Of a DNA stretch of 64,000 bases, positions 55,046 to 63,876 are shown piece after piece (the first letter of the stretch is position 1; each line of letters starts with the position of its first letter). The translations under genes and the position numbers were made by a program. Location of the stretch: the NCBI RefSeq assembly GCF_017368815.1, contig NZ_JAFNME010000005.1, positions 1 to 64,000 of the forward strand. The letters run 5' to 3'. The notes under the pieces are model-generated. The model ran no database searches, was not told the origin of the DNA, and saw only the letters and a list, made by a program, of their open reading frames with translations. The DNA comes from Comamonas denitrificans. Lineage in GTDB: Bacteria; Pseudomonadota; Gammaproteobacteria; Burkholderiales; Burkholderiaceae_C.

Positions 55046-56200
55046 ATGACTGCCACCCCCTCCTTCCCCAGCCGCCTGCCCCAAGTGGGCACCACCATCT
55101 TCAGCACCATGTCTGCCCTGGCGCAGCAGCACCAGGCCGTCAATCTTGGCCAAGGCTTCCCCGACTTTGGCTGCGATCCACGCCTGCTGCACGCCGTCAC
55201 CGATGCCATGCAAGCCGGGCACAACCAATACGCCCCCATGCCCGGCATCGCCGCACTGCGCCAGGCCGTCAGCGACAAAATGCAGGCCCTGTACGGCCGC
55301 CGCTACAACGCCGATAGCGAAATCACCGTCACCGCCGGGGCCACCCAGGGCATTCTCACCGCCATCCTCGCCTGCACCCAGCCCGGCGACGAAGTCATCG
55401 TGCTCGACCCCTGCTACGACAGCTACGTGCCCAACATCGAACTGGCCGGTGCCACCGCCGTGCGCGTGCCACTCACCCCCGGCAGCTTTGCACCGGACTT
55501 TGCCAAAATCGCCGCCGCGCTAACCCCGCGCACGCGCCTGCTCATCATCAACACCCCGCACAACCCCAGCGCCACCGTCTGGAGCGATGCGCAAATGCGC
55601 CAGTTGGAGGATTTACTCGCCCCCACCAACGTGCTGCTGCTCAGCGATGAGGTGTACGAGCACATGGTCTTTGACGGCCAGCCGCACCAAAGCGTTGCCC
55701 GCTTCCCCGGCCTGGCCGCGCGCGCCTTTATCGTCTCCAGCTTTGGCAAAACCTACCACGTCACCGGCTGGAAAGTGGGCACCATCGCCGCCCCGGCCGC
55801 GCTCATGGCCGAGTTTCGCAAAGTCCACCAATTCAACGTCTTTAGCGTAAACACCCCCATGCAAGCAGCCCTGGCCAGCTACATGGCCGACCCCGCGCCC
55901 TACCTGGAGCTGCCCGCCTTCTACCAACGCAAGCGCGATCTGTTTTTGCACGGCCTGCAAGCCACCCGCCTCAAGCCCTTGCCCACACGCGGCACCTACT
56001 TTCAGTGCGTGGACATTTCTGCGGTCACCGACCTGCCCGAGGCCGACTTCTGCCGCTGGCTGGTGCAAGAAATCGGCGTGGCCGCCATCCCACTCTCTGC
56101 CTTTTATGGCGACGGCTTTGACCAACAAGTGGTGCGCTTTTGCTTTGCCAAAGAAGATGCCACGCTACTGGCCGCGCTGGAGCGCTTGAAGAAGCTGTAG
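55046..56200 (+). CDS. PLP-dependent aminotransferase (methionine aminotransferase, YbdL-like)
   Basis: The 384-residue class I/II aminotransferase has NLGQGFPDFGCDP, AGATQGILTAILA, DPCYDSYVPNIELAGA, NTPHNPSATVW and the PLP-Lys in SSFGKTYHVTGWKVG. The YbdL family transaminates methionine and aromatic amino acids. Coupling to a cysB gene 3 bp upstream is consistent with a sulfur amino-acid role. Confidence 0.92.
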   Translation: MTATPSFPSRLPQVGTTIFSTMSALAQQHQAVNLGQGFPDFGCDPRLLHAVTDAMQAGHNQYAPMPGIAALRQAVSDKMQALYGRRYNADSEITVTAGATQGILTAILACTQPGDEVIVLDPCYDSYVPNIELAGATAVRVPLTPGSFAPDFAKIAAALTPRTRLLIINTPHNPSATVWSDAQMRQLEDLLAPTNVLLLSDEVYEHMVFDGQPHQSVARFPGLAARAFIVSSFGKTYHVTGWKVGTIAAPAALMAEFRKVHQFNVFSVNTPMQAALASYMADPAPYLELPAFYQRKRDLFLHGLQATRLKPLPTRGTYFQCVDISAVTDLPEADFCRWLVQEIGVAAIPLSAFYGDGFDQQVVRFCFAKEDATLLAALERLKKL

Positions 56201-56202
56201 CG

Positions 56203-56282
56203 ATAGCTGCTTACGCTGGTATTTAAAGGGTTTCATGGCTTTATTGCTTTGAAACCCTTTGTTTTTGTGCGCTGAAGGCTAT
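56203..56282. repeat. Nested palindromic intergenic repeat, copy 7
   Basis: ATAGCTGCTTACGC on the left faces GCGCTGAAGGCTAT on the right. Inside is a perfect hairpin AAAGGGTTTCA/TGAAACCCTTT. It lies between the convergent aminotransferase and murI genes. Confidence 0.65.
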
Positions 56283-56318
56283 GGAAGTCTTGGGCATGGC
56301 CTACAGCAGGGGGGCGGG

Positions 56319-57173
56319 CTACACCAGCGCCTGCGCTACGCTGCAGCAGTTGGCAGGCAGGCCCAGCCAGCGCTGGGCGGCCGCTTGCAGCGCCGGGAGC
56401 TGGCCCGTGGTGAAAAGCTGCATGGCTGCAGTGGTAGTGCCCGGTGGCGGGGGGGCAAGCAGCTGGCCTTGCTGCAGCAGGCGCTGGGTTTGCTGGGCCA
56501 CGGCTTTGCCGGTATCCAGCAGGTGTACGTGCGGGCCGACCAGGCGCTGCAGCACGGGCCGGGCAAACACGTAGTGGGTGCAGCCCAAAACCAGGGTGTC
56601 CATGTGTCCAGAATTTGGACCAAATGGGCCTAAAGCGCTTATGTAGCGTGCGCAGAGTGCTTCTATTTCTGCCAAGTTTCCGTCGGCCTGCCAGGTGCTG
56701 GCTTCAATGGCTTGGGCCAGGCCATCGCAGGCTTGCACGTGCCAATGCACTTGCTGGCCATGGGTGTGCAGCAGGTTTTGAAAACGGCTACTGCCCACCG
56801 TGCCGCGCGTGGCGATAACGCCGACATGGCCGGTGCCCGTTTGCAGTGCGGCGGGTTTGATGGCCGGCTCCACCCCGACCAGGGGCAATTGGGGCCAAAG
56901 GGCACGCAGGTGGCCAATGGCGGCAGCGGTGGCGGTGTTGCAGGCCACCACCAATAATTTGATGGTGTGGTGCTTGAGCAGGTAGTCGGCAATTGCGGCG
57001 CAGCGCTGTTGCACAAAAGCATCACCACGCTCGCCGTAGGGGGCGTGGCCGCTGTCTGCGACGTAGATGCAGGGCTCGTGCGGCAATGCCGCGCGCAGGG
57101 CTTGCAAGACGCTCAGGCCGCCAATGCCGCTGTCAAAAATTCCAATGGGTGCCATGCCAGAGGCTGTTTGCAT
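56319..57173 (-). CDS. murI: Glutamate racemase
   Basis: Makes D-glutamate for peptidoglycan. The 284-residue protein has IGIFDSGIGGLSVLQ, YVADSGHAPYGER, the first catalytic Cys in VVACNTATAAAIG and the second in VLGCTHYVF. The start is ATG 57173 (MQTASGMAPIG); ATG 57155 is an alternative. An in-frame TTG 15 nt upstream is unlikely. Confidence 0.94.
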   Translation of the reverse strand: MQTASGMAPIGIFDSGIGGLSVLQALRAALPHEPCIYVADSGHAPYGERGDAFVQQRCAAIADYLLKHHTIKLLVVACNTATAAAIGHLRALWPQLPLVGVEPAIKPAALQTGTGHVGVIATRGTVGSSRFQNLLHTHGQQVHWHVQACDGLAQAIEASTWQADGNLAEIEALCARYISALGPFGPNSGHMDTLVLGCTHYVFARPVLQRLVGPHVHLLDTGKAVAQQTQRLLQQGQLLAPPPPGTTTAAMQLFTTGQLPALQAAAQRWLGLPANCCSVAQALV

Positions 57174-57309
57174 ACTCAAAACGTCCAATTGCGAAGGGGT
57201 GAAGTATGCACCTTGGCGCGGCTGGCAAATGGGGGGAATGGGGAAATGAGGGGGTGCCGAGGGGCCGGGCAGTAGTGGCTGCCGGCCCGGCTTGGGGCAC
57301 AGGGCGTAA

Positions 57310-57333
57310 AGCAGTTTTTGCAGCAGTTTTTGC
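57310..57333. repeat. Tandem 12-bp repeat downstream of the cytochrome gene
   Basis: AGCAGTTTTTGC is repeated twice in tandem with a third degenerate unit, in the 179-bp gap after the cytochrome c stop. Confidence 0.7.
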
Positions 57334-57352
57334 AGCGGTTTGAGAGCTGGCT

Positions 57353-58024
57353 TTAGGGCAGTGCCGCAACGTAGGCGGCGACAGCTTTCATGTCGGCCTC
57401 GCTCATGCCTTGGGTGATGCTTTCCATTTCGGGGTTGGAGCGAATGCCGTCCCTCTTCTTAAAGTGTTGGAGTGTGGCCAGCACATACCCTGGGTGTTGC
57501 CCAGCCAGGCGGGGCATGTGAGCGGTGCCCCGGGCATCGGCACCGTGGCAGGCGACGCACACTTTGCCAAAGTACTGTTTGCCTTTTTCGACCAAGGCAG
57601 CGGATTGAGTGGGCTGCGGCTCGACGGCTTGCGCGGCGTAAAACAGGGACATGCCGACGATTTCATCAACGCTCAGGGCTTTGAGCACGCCCTGCATAAA
57701 GGTATCGCGGCGGCGGCCGTCGATGTATTTGCGGGACTGCTCAATCAGGTAGTCCGAGTTTTGCCCAGCCAGCACGGGGATTTCTTCGGTATTGCTATGC
57801 CCTTTGTCGCCGTGGCAGTTGGCGCAGACAGCGGCGACTTTGCGGCCCAGGACGAAGAGTTTTTTTTCTAACTCCGGATTGGTGCGTGCCGCTTGCATCC
57901 TGTCATGAATGGGGCCGGTGCCTACAGCAGGTGCCTGGGCATACGCGCAAGTGGCAATGAAAGTGGCCGACAGCGCTGCCACTGGCAGCCGAAAAAAACG
58001 AGACACCCGCAATTTCTGGTTCAT
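57353..58024 (-). CDS. Di-haem cytochrome c (c4 type)
   Basis: Periplasmic electron carrier of 223 residues. A signal peptide (about 1-29, ending AYA) precedes two cytochrome domains with haem-binding motifs CANCH and CVACH, and LAGQ...Y motifs typical of cytochrome c4 (PVLAGQNSDYL and PRLAGQHPGYV). The ATG at 58024 fits the signal peptide. It probably feeds a terminal oxidase, which is not in the window. Confidence 0.93.
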   Translation of the reverse strand: MNQKLRVSRFFRLPVAALSATFIATCAYAQAPAVGTGPIHDRMQAARTNPELEKKLFVLGRKVAAVCANCHGDKGHSNTEEIPVLAGQNSDYLIEQSRKYIDGRRRDTFMQGVLKALSVDEIVGMSLFYAAQAVEPQPTQSAALVEKGKQYFGKVCVACHGADARGTAHMPRLAGQHPGYVLATLQHFKKRDGIRSNPEMESITQGMSEADMKAVAAYVAALP

Positions 58025-58123
58025 GACAATGCTTTATCAAAACAAACCGAAAGATCATAGGGGCAAGCGCTGCGCATCCCACGCAATGCACGACCAAAAT
58101 AGTCGCGCTTTCAAAAAAGAGGG

Positions 58124-58146
58124 ATGAAAAAACCGCCCGAAGGCGG
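58124..58146 (-). terminator. Terminator of the antitoxin gene; left copy of 23-bp direct repeat
   Basis: On the minus strand, a CCGCC-TTCG-GGCGG hairpin followed by six T residues. The 23 bases are identical to 58641-58663. Confidence 0.75.
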
Positions 58147-58179
58147 CAGTTAGTTGGTAGGGAATAAGGCAGCGCTGGC

Positions 58180-58494
58180 TTAGACGGCCGCCAGACGCTT
58201 GACCGTGTCGGGATACTTTTTAACCAACCGCATGATGAGTGCGGCCTGGGCGTTGGGCTTGGCCCGGCCTTGCTCCCAGTTTTCCAGGGTGCGAGGGTTG
58301 GTGCGCAGATAGCGGGCGAACACAGCGCGGGACAGTCCCAGGCGATCGCGCAGGGAAACGATTTCGGCTGCTTCGATTTTTACTTCAGGCCTGATCTGCA
58401 CCTCATGGGTACGCAAAGTGCGCTTGCCGGTGCGCTGCTCTTTCAGGGCCTCAAAGCCTTCGGTCAGTTCTGCAAAGATGTCGCGTTTGGTCAT
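58180..58494 (-). CDS. XRE-family HTH antitoxin-like protein
   Basis: The 104-residue protein ends in an XRE/HigA-type helix-turn-helix (SLRDRLGLSRAVFARYLRTNPRTLENWEQGRAKPNAQAALIMRL), in a layout typical of antitoxins paired with RelE/HigB toxins. Its ATG overlaps the stop of an upstream toxin remnant (ATGA), so it was the second gene of a toxin-antitoxin operon. The antitoxin looks intact; its toxin does not. Confidence 0.85.
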   Translation of the reverse strand: MTKRDIFAELTEGFEALKEQRTGKRTLRTHEVQIRPEVKIEAAEIVSLRDRLGLSRAVFARYLRTNPRTLENWEQGRAKPNAQAALIMRLVKKYPDTVKRLAAV

Positions 58495-58640
58495 TGTCGG
58501 GCCTCCAGTTCTGCCTTGAGCATGGTCTTGAGCGCAGCCTTTTGCTTGGGGCTCAAGTCGTCTAGTTCGTGTTTGTCGTAGAGGGTAAAGAGCCAGAATT
58601 GGTTCTTGCCATCCCATCGATTGCGTATAGATTACAAAGA
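58491..58640 (-). pseudogene. 5'-truncated RelE/HigB-type toxin remnant
   Basis: The minus-strand frame ending at 58491 encodes about 45 residues, including RNRWDGKNQFWLFTLYDKHELDDL and a Lys-rich C-terminus. This matches the C-terminal half of HigB/RelE toxins that precede XRE antitoxins. The upstream part is missing: an in-frame stop precedes it at 58632-58634, and only a VIYT-like piece survives in another frame before a fumarase terminator. The catalytic N-terminal half is gone, so the product should be inactive. Confidence 0.75.
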
Positions 58641-58668
58641 ATGAAAAAACCGCCCGAAGGCGGTTTTT
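58641..58668. terminator. Terminator of the fumarase gene; right copy of 23-bp direct repeat
   Basis: AAACCGCC-CGAA-GGCGGTTT (58647-58666) has an A-run before and T-run after it. Positions 58641-58663 repeat 58124-58146 exactly. Confidence 0.8.
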
Positions 58669-58685
58669 CTGCACAGGCCAGTGGT

Positions 58686-60245
58686 TTACGCGCTCTTGCG
58701 TTTTGTCACTGAAAACTCGCCGCTGGCAATGCGCTGCTGCCACTGGGCTGGGCCGGTGATGTGGGCGCTGGTGCCGCCGGCATCTACGGCCACGGTGACG
58801 GGCATATCGACCACGTCAAATTCGTAGATGGCTTCCATGCCTAAGTCTTCAAAGGCCAGCACTTTGGCGTGCTTGATGGCCTTGGACACCAAGTAGGCGG
58901 CGCCGCCCACGGCCATGAGGTAGGCGCTTTGGTTGTCTTTGATGGCTTCGATGGCGACCGGGCCGCGTTCGGATTTGCCGATCATGGCAATCAGGCCGGT
59001 TTGCTCCAGCATCATTCGGGTGAATTTGTCCATGCGGGTGGCGGTGGTGGGGCCGGCGGGGCCCACCACTTCATCGCGCACCGGATCGACGGGGCCGACG
59101 TAGTAGATCACGCGGTTGGTGAAGTCCACGGGCAGCTTCTCGCCCTTGGCCAGCATGTCTGCAATGCGTTTGTGGGCAGCATCGCGGCCGGTGAGCATTT
59201 TGCCGTTCAAGAGCAGGGTTTGGCCGGGCTTCCAGCTGGCGACTTCTTCCTTGGTCAGGGTGTTGAGGTCAATGCGCTTGCTGGTTTCGGTGTTGGGTGT
59301 CCATTCCACCTGGGGCCACAGATCGAGGCTGGGCGCTTCCAGGTAAACGGGGCCGCTGCCGTCCATGACAAAGTGGGCGTGGCGCGTGGCTGCGCAGTTG
59401 GGGATCATGGCCACGGGTTTGCTGGCCGCGTGCGTGGGGTAGAGCTTGATTTTTACGTCCAGCACGGTCGAGAGGCCGCCCAGGCCCTGCGCCCCAATGC
59501 CCAGGGCATTGACTTTTTCGTACAGCTCCAGGCGCAGCTCTTCGACCTGGTCGAGTTTCTCGCCGCGTTCGGCCTTGGCTTGCAGCTCGTACATGTTCAG
59601 GTCTTCCATCAGGCTTTCTTTGGCCAGCAGCACGGCTTTTTCTGCTGTGCCGCCCACGCCAATGCCCAGCATGCCCGGCGGACACCAGCCCGCGCCCATT
59701 TCAGGCACGGTTTTCAGCACCCAATCCACCAGGTTGTCGCTGGGGTTCATCATGATGACTTTGGACTTGTTCTCGCTGCCGCCGCCTTTGGCCGCGACGG
59801 TCACGTCCAGCTTGTCACCCGGGACGATTTGCACGTTGATGATGGCGGGGGTGTTGTCCTTGGTGTTTTTGCGGGCAAACAGCGGGTCGGCCACGACCGA
59901 GGCCCGCAAGGTGTTGTCCGGGTTCAGGTAGCCCCGGCGCACGCCTTCGTTGATGGCGTCTTCCAGGCTTTGGTCGGCGGGGAAACCTTCAAAACGCACG
60001 TCCATGCCGATTTTCAGGAAGACGTTCACGATGCCGGTGTCTTGGCAAATCGGGCGGTGGCCAAAGGCGGCCATTTTGGAGTTGGTCAAAATCTGCGCCA
60101 TGGCATCTTTGGCGGCAGCGCTTTGCTCACGCTCATAGGCACGGGCCAGGTGCTGGATGTAGTCGGCCGGGTGGTAGTAGCTGATGTATTGCAGGGAAGC
60201 TGCAACAGATTCAACCAAGTCTTGGTAGCGAATGGTGGTAGTCAT
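58686..60245 (-). CDS. fumA: Class I fumarate hydratase (iron-sulfur)
   Basis: Oxygen-sensitive 4Fe-4S fumarase interconverting fumarate and malate. The 519-residue single-chain protein has cluster-ligand segments ICQDTG, GWCPPGMLGIGVGG and NCAATRH, plus PVDPVRDEVVGPAGPTTATRMDKF and FDVVDMPVTVAVDAGG. The start is ATG 60245 (MTTTIRYQ); the in-frame reading beyond it has no family similarity. It is divergent from fumC. Confidence 0.95.
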   Translation of the reverse strand: MTTTIRYQDLVESVAASLQYISYYHPADYIQHLARAYEREQSAAAKDAMAQILTNSKMAAFGHRPICQDTGIVNVFLKIGMDVRFEGFPADQSLEDAINEGVRRGYLNPDNTLRASVVADPLFARKNTKDNTPAIINVQIVPGDKLDVTVAAKGGGSENKSKVIMMNPSDNLVDWVLKTVPEMGAGWCPPGMLGIGVGGTAEKAVLLAKESLMEDLNMYELQAKAERGEKLDQVEELRLELYEKVNALGIGAQGLGGLSTVLDVKIKLYPTHAASKPVAMIPNCAATRHAHFVMDGSGPVYLEAPSLDLWPQVEWTPNTETSKRIDLNTLTKEEVASWKPGQTLLLNGKMLTGRDAAHKRIADMLAKGEKLPVDFTNRVIYYVGPVDPVRDEVVGPAGPTTATRMDKFTRMMLEQTGLIAMIGKSERGPVAIEAIKDNQSAYLMAVGGAAYLVSKAIKHAKVLAFEDLGMEAIYEFDVVDMPVTVAVDAGGTSAHITGPAQWQQRIASGEFSVTKRKSA

Positions 60246-60441
60246 CGTCTCTCTACGGTCAAAGAAAGCGCTGTGCGCGGGAGGGTATCCCGGGATTATC
60301 GGGCCAAGACCCCTACACCCAGCTGACCTGGGCAAGCTCTTATACAAGAGTGGCAAGAGTGGCGCATTGGCTATCGGCCCGTTTGCTGCCCGAGCGCCTG
60401 TTGGGCTAGCATGATCGCCATCGCATACAAGGAGTTGCACG

Positions 60442-61833
60442 ATGACCGACACCCGCATGGAATCCGACAGCTTTGGCCCCATCGCCGTCCCGGCGCAGCG
60501 CTTGTGGGGAGCGCAAACGCAGCGCTCGCTGATCCACTTTGCCATCAGCGGCGAAAAACAGCCGCGCGAACTGCTGCACGCGCTGGCCCTGGTCAAACGC
60601 GCCAGCGCCGCCGTCAATCACAAGCTGGGGCTGCTGGACGAGAAAAAAACCAAAGCCATCATGGCCGCTGCCGATGAGGTGCTGGAGGACAAGCACCCGG
60701 AAGAATTCCCCTTGGTGGTCTGGCAAACCGGCTCGGGCACACAAAGCAATATGAACATGAACGAGGTGCTGGCCAACCGCGCCAGCGAGTTGCTGGGCGG
60801 CCAGCGCGGCGAAGGGCGGCTGGTTCACCCCAACGATGATGTGAATAAAAGCCAATCAAGCAACGACGTGTTCCCCACCGCCATGCACGTGGCCGCCGTG
60901 GTGGCCTTGCAGCAGCGGCTGCTGCCCGCGCTGGAGCTGCTGCGCCAGACGCTGGCGGATAAATCCACCGCATTTGCCGACATCGTCAAAATTGGCCGCA
61001 CCCACCTGCAAGATGCCACGCCGCTGACGCTGGGGCAGGAAATTTCTGGCTGGGTGGCCCAGCTCAGCCACGGCGCGGCCCATGTGCAAGCCGCCCTGCC
61101 CCACCTGAACGAGCTGGCCCTGGGCGGCACGGCCGTGGGCACCGGCCTGAACGCCCCCAAGGGCTACGCCGAAGCGGTGGCCAAAGAACTGGCCCGCCTG
61201 ACCGGCGAAAACCTGGTCACCGCGCCGAACAAGTTTGAAGCCCTGGCCAGCTGCGATGCCCTGGTACATGCCCACGGCGCTTTAAAAACCCTGGCCGCCA
61301 GCCTGATGAAAATCGCCAACGATGTGCGCTGGCTGGCCAGCGGCCCGCGCAGCGGCATTGGCGAAATCCGCATTCCAGAAAACGAGCCCGGCTCGTCCAT
61401 CATGCCCGGCAAGGTCAATCCCACCCAGTGCGAAGCGCTGACCATGGCCTGCGCCCAGGTGCTGGGCAACGACGTGGCCATCAACGTGGGCGGCTCCAGC
61501 GGCAACTTTGAGCTGAACGTTTTTCGGCCCATGGTGGCGCACAACTTTCTGCAAAGCGTGCGCCTGCTGGCCGATGGCATGCGCAGCTTCAACGACCACT
61601 GCGCCGTTGGCATTGAGCCCAACCGCGAGCGCATCGACGAACTGGTGGAGCGCTCCCTGATGCTGGTGACGGCGCTGAACCCACACATCGGCTACGACAA
61701 GGCCGCCACCATCGCCAAGAAAGCCCACCAAGAAGGCAGCACCCTGCGCGCAGCCGCCATTGCCAGCGGGCACCTAACAGCCCAGCAGTTTGATGCCTGG
61801 GTGGTGGCGAAAAATATGGTGGGAAATTTGTAA
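60442..61833 (+). CDS. fumC: Class II fumarate hydratase
   Basis: Iron-independent fumarase of 463 residues. It has [71 protein letters not shown] and the superfamily signature [16 protein letters not shown]. The ATG at 60442 matches family length. The 196-bp region shared with fumA holds both promoters. Confidence 0.96.
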   Translation: MTDTRMESDSFGPIAVPAQRLWGAQTQRSLIHFAISGEKQPRELLHALALVKRASAAVNHKLGLLDEKKTKAIMAAADEVLEDKHPEEFPLVVWQTGSGTQSNMNMNEVLANRASELLGGQRGEGRLVHPNDDVNKSQSSNDVFPTAMHVAAVVALQQRLLPALELLRQTLADKSTAFADIVKIGRTHLQDATPLTLGQEISGWVAQLSHGAAHVQAALPHLNELALGGTAVGTGLNAPKGYAEAVAKELARLTGENLVTAPNKFEALASCDALVHAHGALKTLAASLMKIANDVRWLASGPRSGIGEIRIPENEPGSSIMPGKVNPTQCEALTMACAQVLGNDVAINVGGSSGNFELNVFRPMVAHNFLQSVRLLADGMRSFNDHCAVGIEPNRERIDELVERSLMLVTALNPHIGYDKAATIAKKAHQEGSTLRAAAIASGHLTAQQFDAWVVAKNMVGNL

Positions 61834-61873
61834 ACAGGTGACAGATAACAGGTGGCGGCAGTGGGCACCGTAT

Positions 61874-63625
61874 TTAGGGTGCTTGGTAGATGATTTGCCC
61901 CTCTTTGAGCGTCTGGATGACACGAATGTCCTTGATCGCCATGGGATCAACGGTCAGCGGGTTGTTATCCAAAATCACCAGATCGGCCAATTTTCCAGGC
62001 TCTAGCGAGCCCTTGGTGGCCTGCTCACCATGCTGCTCGGCAGCCCACAGCGTCATGGCTTTGAGGCCCTCCAGCGCGGTGATACGCTGGTCCGGGCCAA
62101 TGGGCACGCCGTCCCGCGAAATCCGATTGACCGCAGACCACAGCATAAACATCTGGTCCAGCGGGGCAACCACCGCGTCCGTGTGGTTGGTCGGGCGCAA
62201 GCCCGCATCAATCGCATCACGCATGGGACTGATGTACATGGCTTGCGCTTTGCCACGGTTGTTAATGTGCGCTTGGGCAAAGTAGTAGGTGTGCAGTGTG
62301 TAAAAGGACGGGCGAATGTTGTACTGCACAAACTGCCTAATCTGGTCTTTGCGCGCGAACTGCGCGTGAATGGCCGTCACATTGCGCGGCTTGCCCAGAT
62401 CGGGGGCGGCGGCAAATTCATGCGCTGCGAGCAGGGAATCAATCGCTGCATCGCCATTGACGTGAAAGAGCACTGGCACATTCAAGTCGTACACCTGCTT
62501 GAGCGCTTGGTTGATCACCGCCTGCGAAGCAATCAACTGCCCCTTCCAATCCTTTTCGCCGCCCGGCCCGCCCGTGAGGTAGGGGGTGGTGAAGGCAGCG
62601 GTTCGCCCTTGCGGGGAGCCGTCAATGGTGATTTTGACCCCACCAATTTTCACCCGCTGCTGGTACTGCCCCCAGCTGGCCACCGGAAACTGGGTGAGGG
62701 TATTTTGCAGATCGGTGATGAACGGGTAGGCAACCACATCAATGCTGTTGGCCCCGGCAGCGGCGGCGCGGTAAATGGTTTGCAACGCGCTCAGGTGCGT
62801 GGCCCCCTCTTGCGCTGTGGTGATGCCCGCTTGGGCGTACATCTGGTGCGCGGCCTTGGTGCCCTCAATCTCTTGCTGCGGTGTCAGCGGCGCGGCTTTT
62901 TCAAATATTGGCAAAAAAGCCGTTTCCATGATCAAACCGTAGGGCTCATTCGTCCCAGGCTTGCGCACGATGATGCCGCCGTCGGGGGTTTGGGTGTCCG
63001 CACCAATGCCGTAGAACTTTTGTGCCAAGGTGTTGAGCACCGTGCCGTGCATTGAGACGTGATCCACGCGCACCGGGTGGTTCGGGAAGGCACGATCGAG
63101 ATCGTCGCGATTGAGCAAACGCCCCTGGGGCATCACCGTATCGTCATAGCCGTAGCCCATGATCATTTCACCAGGCGCAATCTTGCGCTCTAGGGCAAAC
63201 CGTTGCAGTGCCGCAATGATGCTGGGGACATCTTGGCCCGGCCCTGCCGGTGGCGCGTACAACTTGGCCTGATGGGCCACCGAAAGCGCGTTGATGTAAT
63301 GGCTGTGGGCATCAATAAAGCTGGGCATCAAGGTTTTTCCGCCAAGATTGACCACCTGGGTGTGGGCCGCTTGGTGGTTTTTTTCGATCTCTGCTTGTGG
63401 GCCAACTGCCAAAATTTTCCCATCCCGAATGGCCAGTGCCTGGGCGCTGGGCTGCGCATCGTTGAGGGTGACGATATCGCCGCCCAGGTAAATCACTTGC
63501 GCCGCGCCGGAGGGTAAAGCCGACGCTGCCGCCAATGGCGCGGGCTGCTGTGCCAGCGTATGGCAGCCAGCCAGTGCGGCAGCGGCCAAACAGCCAATCA
63601 GCACGCGGGGATGCATCAATCTCAT
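61874..63625 (-). CDS. Amidohydrolase family 3 (YtcJ-like) lipoprotein
   Basis: The 583-residue protein has a lipoprotein signal peptide (CLAAAALAGC) and an amidohydrolase fold with PSFIDAHSHYI (metal His motif), HVNGDAAID and a C-terminal KLADLVILDNNPL. It belongs to the YtcJ/NfdA group acting on N-acyl or amide substrates; the substrate is unknown. The ATG at 63625 follows AGGAGAC. Export as a lipoprotein is notable since most members are cytosolic. Confidence 0.88.
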   Translation of the reverse strand: MRLMHPRVLIGCLAAAALAGCHTLAQQPAPLAAASALPSGAAQVIYLGGDIVTLNDAQPSAQALAIRDGKILAVGPQAEIEKNHQAAHTQVVNLGGKTLMPSFIDAHSHYINALSVAHQAKLYAPPAGPGQDVPSIIAALQRFALERKIAPGEMIMGYGYDDTVMPQGRLLNRDDLDRAFPNHPVRVDHVSMHGTVLNTLAQKFYGIGADTQTPDGGIIVRKPGTNEPYGLIMETAFLPIFEKAAPLTPQQEIEGTKAAHQMYAQAGITTAQEGATHLSALQTIYRAAAAGANSIDVVAYPFITDLQNTLTQFPVASWGQYQQRVKIGGVKITIDGSPQGRTAAFTTPYLTGGPGGEKDWKGQLIASQAVINQALKQVYDLNVPVLFHVNGDAAIDSLLAAHEFAAAPDLGKPRNVTAIHAQFARKDQIRQFVQYNIRPSFYTLHTYYFAQAHINNRGKAQAMYISPMRDAIDAGLRPTNHTDAVVAPLDQMFMLWSAVNRISRDGVPIGPDQRITALEGLKAMTLWAAEQHGEQATKGSLEPGKLADLVILDNNPLTVDPMAIKDIRVIQTLKEGQIIYQAP

Positions 63626-63725
63626 GGGTGTCTCCTGGTATTAAATGGCCCAAGCCATCTGGTAATCATTTGCTAATCGTCTGGTAACCGGCCAGGGTAC
63701 AGCAAAGTGGGCACCCATAAAGCCA

Positions 63726-63763
63726 AACACCCCAAGGCCAGGTTTGCCCGGCTTTGGGGTGTT
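63726..63763. terminator. Hairpin between greA and the amidohydrolase gene
   Basis: AACACCCCAA (63726-63735) pairs perfectly with TTGGGGTGTT (63754-63763), with extra pairing in the loop. T-runs are weak on both sides. Confidence 0.45.
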
Positions 63764-63788
63764 GCGAGGGTATAAAAGTATGAATTAA

Positions 63789-63868
63789 ATAGCTTGTTCC
63801 GCTTATTTAATAAAGAATTAAAGGCTTTTTAAAGATAAAAGCCTTTAAATTAAAACGCAAACAGCTAT
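63789..63868. repeat. Nested palindromic intergenic repeat, copy 8
   Basis: Outer ATAGCTTGTTCCGC (63789-63802) faces ACGCAAACAGCTAT (63855-63868). The inner hairpin is TAAAGGCTTTT/AAAAGCCTTTA. It lies just downstream of greA. Confidence 0.75.
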
Positions 63869-63876
63869 CAAATTTA

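Noticed and set aside
57133-57369. Minus-strand frame with AAKTAAKTALRP repeats downstream of the cytochrome c gene
   Set aside because: The repeats come from a tandem 12-bp DNA unit; there is no good ribosome binding site and it overlaps the murI start.
58180-58743. Longer 187-codon reading of the antitoxin gene starting inside fumarase
   Set aside because: The extension runs through the fumA terminator and antisense fumA sequence; the ATG at 58494 with ATGA overlap fits antitoxin genes.
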